Assembly: GCA_029891345.1 (NCBI GenBank) | Contig: CM056993.1 | Location: forward strand, 109,917,800-109,981,799 | Origin: Dryococelus australis | Taxonomy: Eukaryota; Arthropoda; Insecta; Phasmatodea; Phasmatidae | Length of the DNA stretch: 64,000 nucleotides | Reading direction: 5' to 3' | Shown here: one piece after another, positions 36,742 to 46,916 of the stretch | Layout: every line of letters begins with the position of its first letter | Numbering within the stretch: the first letter of the stretch is position 1 | Notes under the pieces: generated by a model | The model's database searches: none | What the model was told of the DNA's origin: nothing | What the model saw: the letters and a program-made list of their open reading frames with translations, nothing else | Program-made: the position numbers and the translations under genes

Positions 36742-36909
36742 AAGTATGTCATTAAGGAATGTATTTCGAAGAAAGAAAATATAAAAAGACGTAAACGCGA
36801 ACATAAAATGCTCACCTCAAATAAGATACCCATGAAATTAACATGAGGCAACAAATTGTATTTAAAAGAATTAGGATATACTGTTAATAGAAATGGAAGA
36901 TATTCTTAA
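36742..36909 (+). pseudogene. Small lysine-rich viral ORF, in-frame stop
   Basis: Open frame rich in Lys/Arg (KENIKRRKREHKMLTSNKI) with one in-frame TGA (36,844-36,846), continuing KLYLKELGYTVNRNGRYS to TAA at 36,907. It overlaps the start of the capsid gene by 17 nt. Small basic proteins are common between capsid genes of such viruses, but I cannot assign it. Confidence 0.3.
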
Positions 36910-37915
36910 TGTTAAAGAACCGATCACTTATGAAAATGCAATCTCCAATACAGAAATACATGTGTATGAACCATTCCGAGCAGGTCCGCACACATTTCCT
37001 TCGGAAATAAGGATTTCAATACAAAATCGTGATATTTACACATTACCATCGAAATCAAGTTTTAAGGTTTAGAGGAACAATTAAAAAGACAGCCGATGCA
37101 AGTAATCCAACAACTACAAAAATAGTAAAAAATGGAATACTTCAGTTGATCGATAGAATTGCATATCTGCTAAATGGAGTGGAAACCAATCAAACACGAG
37201 ATGTTGGAATTACTTCCACGATAAAGAACTATCTCTCAGGAACTGTAAACGATATTTATACAGGGCTTATGGCTTGGTGGAACAATGCTAGTTATTACTC
37301 ACTATAAATAAACCCAGGTGGAAAATATGGATTTGTTATACCGTTAAGTATGGTCTTGGGCTTTGCTGAAGACTACAAACATGTAATATTAAATGCTAAA
37401 CAAGAATAAGTTATTCTATTAGGCAATACACATTTAAATGTTATATACGATACAGCAAATAACGAGGAAGGTGTATCATTTAAATTAATTAGTGTGAAAT
37501 GGTTGATGCCGCGTATTGAAATTAACACTAGTGAACATGTAGAATTTTTTAGATTTATCTAAAAAGGGAAGAATCTAGACATTCCATTCAGATCATGGGC
37601 TTTAGAGGTTTTTCCGACACTGCCAACATCACAAAAAGTCATTTGAAATGTGAAATCAAGTTTTTCGTCGGAAAAACCAAGATATGTTGTCATTTGCTTT
37701 CAAACAAGTCGACAAAACAATTTAAAATTGGATCGATCAGTATTCGATAATTGTGATATTAAAAATATAAAACTGTATGTAGCTTACCCCTATGTGGATT
37801 TAAATACAAACTTTGGCAATGGGGACTTTGGTAATGGGGAAGTCCTATTTCGTATGATATGTATACAAAGTTTCAGGAAACATATTATAACAAAATCAGT
37901 TCACCGATCCTAGAA
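36893..37915 (+). pseudogene. Major capsid-like viral gene, stops and frameshifts
   Basis: Begins at the Met at 36,893 (MEDILNVKEPITYENAIS) and reads to about 37,065, where the frame shifts. The next frame (KKTADASNPTTTKIVKNG, YLLNGVETNQT) runs to about 37,840 with four in-frame stops: TAA 37,305, TAA 37,407, TAA 37,560 and TGA 37,644. A second frameshift lies in a small tandem duplication (GGCAATGGGGACTTTGGTAA, about 37,815-37,842), after which DMYTKFQETYYNK follows. Length and motifs suit the first three-quarters of a double jelly-roll major capsid protein of the adintovirus/Polinton type (family knowledge; fold not verifiable here). The expected C-terminus is not recognised. Clearly dead. 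Confidence 0.6.
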
Positions 37916-38065
37916 CCCGATTCAATGTTTTCCTCTGCAGAGGAAAACTCAAAATTAATGTTAAGTTGGGCAATGAGGGCTGACTGGGGTGAAACAGACT
38001 CTGATGATTCTCCTCCCAAATCACTTGTGGATATTAGTGGAGTCATGTGCCGTTATTTAGGATGA
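37916..38065 (+). other. Unassigned frame after the capsid relic
   Basis: The frame entered after the last capsid frameshift stays open to 38,065 (SAEENSKLMLSWAMRADWGE, TDSDDSPP). It no longer resembles the capsid protein and is acidic. It could be unrelated viral sequence or chance. Confidence 0.25.
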
Positions 38066-38088
38066 GGGAAGTAATGAGTGAGATTTAG

Positions 38089-38097
38089 TATAAAAAG
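38089..38097 (+). promoter_or_regulatory. TATA box upstream of the tiny ORF
   Basis: TATAAAAAG lies 35 nt before the ATG at 38,132, a spacing suitable for a short leader. Confidence 0.4.
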
Positions 38098-38131
38098 TAT
38101 TTGCTTGTATGTAATCCACTACTTCGCAAAG

Positions 38132-38254
38132 ATGGATCAACAAGAAAACGAAATCGCCTGTTCTTGCATACAGAAATCCAAATGTAAATTGAACATCAGC
38201 AAGTTATTAGCACATTGGAGTAAACTATTTCATCTTTGTTTCGGAAAGAAATAG
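38132..38254 (+). CDS. Tiny Cys/Lys-rich ORF at the viral element's edge
   Basis: 40 codons: it starts MDQQENEIACSCIQKSKCKL and ends in FGKK. It has four Cys and about eight Lys, and is preceded by a TATA box at 38,089. It sits just beyond the capsid relic and before a truncated MITE. No family is recognised. The size and clean promoter spacing suggest a small viral accessory gene, but chance is not excluded. Confidence 0.35.
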   Translation: MDQQENEIACSCIQKSKCKLNISKLLAHWSKLFHLCFGKK

Positions 38255-38357
38255 TTTAAGCAACGTTTTTTGAAACAGCTTGTGTTTGTGTATATTTTTT
38301 AAATAATTGTTTAATATGTTTCGCATCATCCTGTAGTTATTTGCGTTTGTTTTGTAG

Positions 38358-38651
38358 CAAGTAGTTCCATATCATAACATTAAATAAAAAGTGTTAGGTG
38401 AACATTTGAGATAATTTAAATAATTTATTTCGCTTTCTAATATTTTAAAGAATTTAAATGTATAAATAAGTGGATATGTAAAATATTTACTCTTCTAATA
38501 ATTTCACACTTTCATTTGACCGATACATGAATAAAGTGATGATGCCCATGGCAATGTTAATTTTACATAAGGTGGGAGAATACACAATGTGTATACAAGT
38601 ATATCTTAAGCAGGGCTTTCAAAAGTGCTCATTTTACCGTGAACAGCCTAT
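38358..38651 (-). mobile_element. Family A MITE, one end missing
   Basis: Reverse-oriented copy beginning inside the element (GTAGTTCCATATCATAACAT) and running to an intact right terminus (CTTTCAAAAGTGCTCATTTT, then GAACAGCCTA). The left ~100 bp, including that terminal repeat, is absent. It lies about 100 bp from the end of the viral element. Confidence 0.75.
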
Positions 38652-39432
38652 ACGTAATTGAATAAAAACGTGATTTTTACAGTTTTGTAGGTATATTGTG
38701 TGCCAATACCATGTAATTGCGCAGAAGACGAAAATGAGTTTTCTTTATCTGTATTATACGGGTCTGGGCACTCGTCTGTCCCATATATCACTGCAGATCA
38801 CAGTAAAATCAGTGTAGTTAGAATTACTGTCAATAACTTTTCACATTTCAGTCATTACAGATGAACAGTTTTCACTGGATCGCTGAAAACCTTCGCCTAT
38901 TCAGAACTGTTTTTGCTGTTTTCCATTTCAGAAACCAATAATCATCAGGCTTGTGTGACGAGGAGAACGATCCAGTAATGGTTCAAGTCCAGATACCGGT
39001 CAATTTTCCCGAGGAAAAAAACCGTTTTGCATATATTTTCTGGTAAACACGGGCTTTACCAAATGCCTGCTTAGCTAAACGCCTGTTCTGGCAACGCCTG
39101 TTTTTTTTTCTTCAAATGTCCGTTATATAAAATGCATGTATAACACTTAAGATCTAAGAGCAGCGCTTGTGCCTACGGGAGTCACATTATTTGTCGAACG
39201 CATATTTATGAACTAAGATAGACGTTTTCTGCCATAAGCCTGTCTGTAGTCGAGACCCTCATAAGAAACTCTAGAAATGCGTTAAGGAGGTGGCTACTTG
39301 ATGAGTCAATATGTTCAAACCCCATTCTTGCCGATAAACGTTAAGACTTAAAACTACATATAAATGTCACTACGCACTGAATAGATTATATAAATATTTT
39401 ATAAAATTTCCTGTTCCTGTGCTGAGTGTACA

Positions 39433-39986
39433 TACAGAGTGTCCCAGCGTTCACCTACCGTTGTGAAACACGTGCAGTATGTTAAAATAGAGACAATATT
39501 TGATACATGTCTGCCATTTGTGACAACACACAGAACAGGGTCATTTCTTGAATATTACTCCAGTGAGAGGACGTCCTTCCAAGTTCACACATTCGCGCAT
39601 CTGATGCAGCACGTTTTCCATAACCCGCAAAAATGCTGCTGCCGGTGTTCAGATCTGGCGGGTGGGTTTGAAAAACGCGACTTTTGAGGAATCCCCACAG
39701 GACATAATCGCAAACCGACAGATCGGGCGAGTGGGCAGACCGTGGAATGTCTCCGAAGCGCGAAATTATTCGATGCTGAAACATTGCTCGTCAAGTGTCC
39801 ATTGACAGGCGAGCAGGTCGATGTTGAGGTGAGATAATTCAAGGTGTGCAGGTGACCACCTCTCCATGCTCGATGGCAATGGCATCACTCGCCGGACAGA
39901 TCTGGCCGTATCACGCCATCCCCACCCTAGGGATACACGAGTACTAGGCGAGTCAAAATGGTAGGTGAACCCTGGGACACCTTGTA
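39433..39986 (-). mobile_element. mariner-derived element, internally deleted
   Basis: A 554-bp element with ~27-bp terminal inverted repeats: left TACAGAGTGTCCCAGCGTTC, right (reversed) TACAAGGTGTCCCAGGGTTC, both continuing into ACCTACC. Both ends begin with TA. The minus strand retains part of a mariner-type transposase. Much shorter than an autonomous ~1.3-kb mariner. Confidence 0.75.
39482..39784 (-). pseudogene. mariner transposase C-terminal fragment
   Basis: The minus-strand frame contains ISRFGDIPRSAHSPDLSVCD followed by YVLWGFLKSRV, the region carrying the third catalytic acidic residue (SPDL...D) and the conserved LWG-x-LK motif of mariner-family transposases. Only the first ~45 codons look like transposase; the rest has drifted or shifted frame. 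The N-terminal HTH and first two catalytic Asp residues are missing. Confidence 0.65.
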
Positions 39987-40658
39987 TTGGTATTGTATTA
40001 TTAACTAGACCTATGTAAAATGTTTAAAGAATAATCTCATTTATTCCAATGTAAAAGCAAGCTACAAGGGAGGGGACTCAAGTCCCCTTAAACCTCCCCC
40101 CTTTGGATCCATCCCTAAGAAGCTTGTTTTCTACCAAAAACCTGTTACACTAATGATATACTGACGAAATGCCACTTCCAGATTCTTACCCTGATGAGCC
40201 TTTACAGACGAGATTCAAAACCCTCTGTTCCCTTGGGATTTTCTGTGTGTAGCCGTAGGACTCTAATTTTTAAATATTTTTTCCGTGCGAATGTTGTGTG
40301 TGTGTGTGTGTGTTCTTGCTATGGTTGTTTGGCAAGTATGGTAGCTATCCACATGCGCAAATTTAAACAGGACATGGGGGCAAGTTCCCATTTCTTAAAA
40401 ACCTTTAACGAGCATACTGCATTATAAAAGTGGAGTATTAGGAGTGCGTGAATTGAGAAAAAAAATTTAAATAATAAATTTCAATTCTACGGTGAGAATT
40501 TTTCTAAAATAATCTGTCTTGCTTTCCACGAGTAAATGTATTATCTCATTTCTTTACATTTCAATACAATTTTCCAAAATTTGATTTTTGCATCATATTG
40601 CAATGTTATGACTTGGGTAGGTACAAGAGGTGGCAACTAGCAAGAAAGAACGTGCCTA

Positions 40659-41510
40659 TAGGATCTTAACGGTAAACTAAACACTTTAAAAGCCCTACCT
40701 AAGGTCTAATTGCCTGCGCATAGTATATTCTTCCGCCATATTTAAAATTAACATTCCCATGGGCCTGATCACTTTATTGATGCGGCGGGCAAGTGAAGCT
40801 GGGAAATTGTTAGGAAAGTATTTTTTTTTTTTGCGAATTTGCTGATTCTTACAATCGTGTGCTTTAAAAATACAGAAGCAAAAGAAATCATTCCAGTATT
40901 CACAAAACCTGATACTTTCAATTCGACGTTAAGACATAGAACTACTTTCTCTTTGTCGTTACCAACTTTACCGGGCGTTTGTCAGTCAATGTGACCGTTA
41001 ATATGTGCGTGGGTAAGATAAGTGATATTTTTCAAAGATCAATTTCAGAGGTTCTCACTTAAAGACTGTTCACGATAAAGTGAGCACTTTTGAAATCAAC
41101 CTTAGAAAAATGTCGCTGCCCATACATGCATTATATTTTAGCGGGCGCCCTGAGTTACATGCACCCAGTAAAGTTGGTAACGATGGATGGGCAGTAGTTC
41201 CGTATCATAACGTCGAATAAAAAGTGTTAGTTAACCATTTCTGATAATTTAATTTATTTCGTTCGCTTTCTGTTTTTTTTTTACTGCATCGAAGTGAATA
41301 AATGAGCATATTTGCAAAAAATATTTACTTTTGTAATATTTTCACAGTTTCACTTGACTGACGCATGAATATAATGACGATGCCCATGCCAATGTTAATC
41401 TTGCATAAGGCGGAAGAATATACACCGTGCATACAAGTAGATCTTAATCAGGGCTTTCAAAAGTGCTCATTTTACCGTGAATAGCTTTATAACTGTGAAC
41501 AACCTTAAAC
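40659..41510 (+). mobile_element. Family A MITE, degenerate, hosting another copy
   Basis: The plus-oriented copy spans 40,659-41,060 and resumes at about 41,490-41,510 after the inserted copy. Its right terminal repeat is cut at ...GTTCTCACTTA and continues after the insert as ACTGTGAACAACCTTAAA, equivalent to the normal ACCGTGAACAGCCTTTAA. Confidence 0.7.
41061..41489 (-). mobile_element. Family A MITE inserted in a relative's terminal repeat
   Basis: Well-preserved reverse copy: left GACTGTTCACGATAAAGTGA, right CTTTCAAAAGTGCTCATTTT then GTGAATAGCTT. It interrupts the right terminus of the older copy at a TA, which is present on both sides. Confidence 0.8.
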
Positions 41511-41519
41511 AGCATACGA

Positions 41520-42015
41520 AAACGTTCTTTCTCCCGCTCAATAACTGTGTGCCCCCCACCTTTCACGGTTTCTAAATTCGTGCTTGGCTGCCCCTGATGA
41601 GCAGGCCACAAGCGATGGCGCAGTTCGTCAAGGCGAGTAATGAAACTCCCTGGTCTCCCCGTGGATGGGCGCGCATTACCATGGGGACGCTATTAAAGAG
41701 CGCATCGACCCCCGACCCCGCGCCAGGGATCAGCCTGATATCCCGTCCAAAAATCCCTCTTTCCTCCCCCTTGGCACGTCAAATATTTATAAGGTCCACC
41801 CAGGAGCGCGTCTGATCCTTGACCGCTGCCACCGGATCAAGGATCCTTGCCCCCTGGGGTGCGGTTCACGATCTTCTGCCCATTTATCGCCCCTACCCTT
41901 TCTCACCCACTCCCTCCCCTTCTTCCTCACCCACCGAATCAGAGGGAGTGACTATTTTCGCTTACAAGCCTGCAGGCGTCTCTGCACGTGCAAACAACAG
42001 ACGCCAAAAACCAAG
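41520..42015. other. GC-rich island
   Basis: CpG- and C-rich block (CCCCGACCCCGCGCCAGGGA; GGATCAAGGATCCTTG palindrome near 41,834). Three overlapping plus-strand ORFs end near 41,815-42,022 without recognisable domains. Confidence 0.35.
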
Positions 42016-43095
42016 TAGATAATAGCATAAAATTTTGTTAAAACCGCCAATGACGAACAGCTAATTTTCGTGCAAGAGTTGAGTCGTATAAAGCGAAGGT
42101 TATACCCATTTATTCGAAGGACTTCTAACTATAACCGCTAGGGACCTCTCATTTTTTAATTGAAATAAAATGAGCAGTGATATAAAGCATCAATTGGGGT
42201 GGCGAGACGAGATATCCCGAGAAAAACGCATCAACAAACATCGAATTTCCACCGACACTATTTCTTGACCTTATATCCGCCCAAATGAGGAAAAAAAAAA
42301 TTATAAAATATGTAAACTATCTAAGACCATCTCTGAATCGACCATGATAGTGAAAATATTAAATATTTAAATTTTCAGATATTAGGTTAACTTTACAAAT
42401 TTTCGAAAAAACAAAGTCGGGGCTGCAAAGTAGTGGTTCCTATTTTCGCCTGCCAGTCGAACCTAATTACGTCTACTTGGCGATTTTAGAAGCACCGATT
42501 TACGTGTATTCGGTTTATAGTTATAAATCATTGAAAATAAAATTTCAAAATTGAAACCAATAATAATCAAATGCATTTTATAAAAAAAAGCTAACATTTT
42601 CTTGACAAAAAAAGACAGTTTTTAAAATTTTGTAAACCATTAACAAAACAGTTAGAAGAAATGTATTATTTTGAATTTATTTTGAATTGACAATAGGAAA
42701 TACGACATTACCTCAAGTTAAAGTCTAAAAGAAGGGACAGCTAAAAGAAAACATTTATATATTAAACTCTTTGAGAATTTGTATAAACAAAGCACTCATG
42801 TATAAAATTTTTGTATTTTCTTTGTTCTAAACATCACACATCTAGTGATTTAACAGCTTTAAAATTGTAACAACTCTATTCCAATTTTTCTTTGTTTGTA
42901 GGTGTTTGTTGGATCAAACTGTGCAATCTGCGTCTGACTTTGAATAGGGAAACGGATCTATCCTCATCGGTGTCGATCTTACAGTTTCGCCGTCTAGACT
43001 CGTGACTAGAGTATGACTGTTTTTTTCGCTTCTACTGGCCACATTTCAAGACCGGCATTCTTAGTATTCTTTCTTCCTTTTGTAGCTTTTGACAT

Positions 43096-43722
43096 GAGTA
43101 CGTCGTTAAATTTGCAGCCATAGTGGGAGGCAATTCAGAAAATCCGATGATAAAATCGGGGTATACAGTTTGGCATTGCAACTCCGAATCTATCGTCCAC
43201 ATTCAAATTCAATTACACCACTCGATTGCCAAATGATCAAAGGATATGTTACGTTGAGTGAGGACTGCGAAGCATCACACGCGGTGGTTGGGGGAGGAGA
43301 CAATTTTGAGTTCGTTTCGCCGCGTCACATAACTTTCGCGTAGTATAACTTTTGACTTGGAGAAGCTACGGCGCTTGTTTAGGTTTCAATCGACAGCTCT
43401 CATCAATAAAAATCGATTGCGTATATAAAAACATTTGTGTGGCGTGGTTATGGTTAAATTCTATACGTTTAATGTAAAAAATTAAGAAAACTTAACACAA
43501 TTTCGGCCTATACTCGTCAAAAAGCCAAGACGAAATACAGAAATCGTATACGGTTGAAAAGAGTATCTCGAAAGCAATCCAGTGATACCCATAAAACCCC
43601 ATATGATCGAGTGACGCGGTACCGGGAACGTAAAATAAACATCAAGGCGTCCGAGTGCATTAACGTAGACGTATTCACACAAAACAAACGGCCGTGTCCC
43701 CAACACAGCTGAACCCAAATTT
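43096..43722. repeat. Family C repeat, short T end
   Basis: Third copy: ACGTCGTTAAATTTGCAGCC start, GTTCGTTTCGCCGCGTCACA, the GCGTATATAAAAACATTTGT TATA region, AAGCAATCCAGTGATACCC and an end in CCCCAACACAGCTGAACCC followed by AAATTTTTG. There is no long T-run. Confidence 0.7.
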
Positions 43723-43884
43723 TTGAGAAGACCGTAGTTTGTAGACTTTCGTCCCGAATTGTCATAAGAACTCTCGAAACTTCTGCCTAGACCAACGGCA
43801 AGCATGTAAGCACAGCCATTTCACCAATTTTACTTTTCCTTGTGGTGCATAGTGCCACAGGTTGCACCAGTTTCAGATCTGCAA

Positions 43885-44085
43885 ATCTCAGTACTCTCCC
43901 ACCCTTATCTGCCCTCCTGCTCCTATGTTTCCCAGTATACTTTTCAAGGGAAAACATACTCTGCAATGATGTCGTTTTAGGGTCACTGCCTCGAATCCAC
44001 GCAGGGCATTAGACATGCCCTGCGCCCTTACTTGGAAGTGGTTAACCACTCTACCGCCATGCAACGAAACTTGCCTCTCCAACTA
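43885..44085 (-). repeat. Possible second tRNA-like SINE
   Basis: On the minus strand GGCGGTAGAGTGGTTAAC resembles an A box and, about 50 nt on, GTGGATTCGAGGC resembles a B box. It differs from the main SINE and occurs once here, so it could be coincidence or a decayed tRNA-derived element. Confidence 0.3.
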
Positions 44086-44099
44086 CGACTGATAAAATA

Positions 44100-46180
44100 T
44101 TTTAAACGGCTTCAGAAATACACCATCCAAAGGCTGCATTCAGTGTGTGCTTTGAGATGAATACAAATGGTCAAAATGAAGTATTTCCGCTCCTATTCAA
44201 TCAGCCCAATCAGCACCATGTTTTGAATCAGCAATCAATATAGTTACAACACAATCATCACAGGATCTTCGATGAACCAAAGACTGAGTTTCTCAAACGG
44301 TTACTGCATGACAGCATGTTCCATGTCCCCTAGGCGATATAAATGTTCTGGGAAAGGACGGTGTTAAGAACTAAGTTCTGCTGTCTTCCGAAATGAAATT
44401 TTATTTTAGGTCTTGAGCGTTTGAAAAAATTAAAAAGCACTTGTGTTCCTCCGTTTCGTGCTGTTTAACAGTGAACATTAGAGCAAGGGAAAACGAATTG
44501 TAACTTTTTAACGTTTTCAAGAGTGAAATGTTAATATATCAATATTTTCTTGCGATACAATAACGGCGTCTTTATTGCTATTACAAATGTTAATGTAAGA
44601 ACAATATAATAAATAATACCATTAAATATGCAATAAAATACATAAGAAAATATAGACTGCTGCTCGGTTTTTTTACTTCACAGTGGCGGAAATGTGTAAA
44701 TAATACTATTTGGTTTATCTAAAATATATGTAGGCTGAATTATATACAAGGCGGAATTGGATGTTGCCTTAGATGCACGACGTTAGTTGAATATGTGTTT
44801 TATTAATTCAACTCACACCCCGTGTGTGAATTAACAAATCATTTCGGATATGAAGAATCATCAATGGGCCTCCCGTTTCCGTACGACACTGATGTTGTTG
44901 AGCTATAAACGTGTTTGTACATAACTTCAGACTGCTGAGGCACTGTAGTAAATGTCTCACTATACACTGAATAAGCACTGAAGTAGAGGGGAAAAAAAGT
45001 GTTTTGTCATTCCGATCGACTGGCGGCCACCTTTTAACCCTGTCTCCCTCAAAATTACCCTTTTTCCCTCAAAACAGACTAAATTTCCCTAAAAAATTTC
45101 CCTTTTCTCAGAGCAGGAGAGCAGGATTTGTGACTCCGAGCCAAGAGAGCAGGACTCAAATCCCATGACCTTTGCCCCATAACATTTAACCCCAAAATCC
45201 AAAAAATTCCAAAAGATGTATAAAAATAAATAAATAATCTAAAAAATTCCGAAAAATATATTATTAAATATGATTATTTAAATTTTATTATTAAAAATTA
45301 TTTAAAAATTATTTTTAAATATTTTAAAATTATTGTTACCCACCAGGCATTCTTCCCTAACAATTTCTCTTTTATCCACAAAAATTCCCCTATTTTCCTT
45401 TAAAAATTTCAAAAAATTTCAAAAAACATAAAAATCATCAAACATATAACATGACAGACTACTGCCACTATATTGGATGTAGGTTACCTTGACCTTGGCC
45501 CCATGACTTTGAATGACCTTGAAAACAAAAAGTCGAGAAAAATCCATAAAAGTCAGCAATCAAACGTTACTGACTTAATACCACAATATTGGATGAGGTG
45601 ACCTTGACCACATGATCTTACATTACCATAAAACAAAAATCTCAAAAAAATCATTAAAAATAAAAAATAATAATTCTAAAATATACCAGAAATATTAATA
45701 TATATTAGTAAAATTATTTAAAGTGTATTATTACAAAATTTATTTTAATGAACTTACATTTCCGGAGGTCTCCCTAGCATTACGCCCAGCAGACGACTGA
45801 CTCCCTCACCCCCCTCCCCAAAACTATACTCATTCTATCGTATGCCATTGTCTTGGGTTTTTTTTTCATTTTCCATTTGTTTATGCATTACTGATATTGG
45901 AGGCTGTCTCTCACCCTCGTTCGACTACCATATTGTATTAAATATGTTTTCAACATCTAGGTGGCATTAGTATATTAATTCACCCACCAGGCGACCGTCG
46001 TATTTGTTTTTGTGTGTGTGTTTTTTTAGTGCATGTTGCGCTGATGGCACCCTCCAAATTAGATTATATTTTCAACACATAGTTGGCGTTAATTTCTCGG
46101 TTATACCGCCTCCTATCGGCGTGTACCGAATGGTGACATTGGCCATGCCTGCCAAGTACGTAAACTGTCATATTTAATTT
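44100..46180. other. AT-rich unassigned stretch
   Basis: It contains a patch of repeated TTTCCCT/CCCTCAAAA words (45,035-45,110), AGAGCAGGA repeated near 45,105-45,150, and very AT-rich AAAAATT-type runs to 45,740. A near-duplicated TGACCTTG/CCATGA series lies at 45,490-45,620. No gene recognised. Confidence 0.4.
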
Positions 46181-46285
46181 TTATTTGTGTATTTTAAAAT
46201 TCAACTATTTTTATTTTTTAAAAAACTTTTTAAAATAATGTTTATATATCGAGTGGAGTGTTTTTATAAAATGAATAAATGCAGC

Positions 46286-46345
46286 TTAGTGTGTATGTGT
46301 GTGTATGTGTGTGTATACATACACACATACACACACAAAAAATAT
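46286..46345. repeat. Palindromic TG/CA microsatellite
   Basis: A GTGTGTATGTG array runs directly into ACATACACACATACACAC, so the two halves are complementary and can form a ~20-bp hairpin. Confidence 0.8.
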
Positions 46346-46916
46346 ATATATAATATTTACAAAATTTTACATACAAATATTTCTTTGCGAAGATTTTTTC
46401 GAAGGCAATAACAGGGCATCACATTATTTCGTAAAAGGCTGGTATGCACTCGTCCTGAGCTGCAGATAATCCACCTAATCGAGTGTCCAGCCTGAACCCT
46501 TCATCATCATTTCTTCTTCCTCGCAACATATGTTTTGTATGTTATCATCTACACTCTTTTCTATGTCATATACATTGCAGATGTGTACATTCTGGGTCTT
46601 GAATGCACTTCTGCAATGTTTGTCCTGGTTCGGTTCTCGTTTCGAGTAGATACATTCAAGCCATATATATTTTTTCGGCCCTTGTTTTTAAATCTCTTTT
46701 GTAAGTTTGGTTCATTAAATTTTGTTTCTTACTTGACAGGAACGAGCAAACATCTTTCGACGAAGCTATCAGAATCGGGGCAACGTAATCTTTCAGAAGA
46801 CCCCTGAAGGCAGAATGCTTCAGACAAAATCCATTGGCATTAGGTTTGCCTAGAATATGGGCAGGTTTTCGATCATGAGGTTTACACTGTTTGACATGGC
46901 TATCATACGACTCATA

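Larger units (their letters stand above)
34860..38254. mobile_element. Endogenous adintovirus/Polinton-like element, partial
   Basis: A contiguous block of decayed virus-like genes: packaging ATPase (minus), then PLA2/pX protein, minor capsid-like, small basic ORF, major capsid-like and a tiny terminal ORF (plus). The mix of a parvovirus-type PLA2 motif, an adenovirus pX-like basic tail, capsid genes and an FtsK/HerA-type ATPase is characteristic of the adintovirus/Polinton lineage of DNA viruses and virus-like transposons in animals (known). Polymerase, integrase and protease are not recognisable, and no terminal repeats bound the block, so this is an integrated fragment. The gene families were assigned by eye from memory. 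A left limit near 34,905 is set by where ATPase similarity ends; the right limit near 38,254 is uncertain. Confidence 0.7.
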
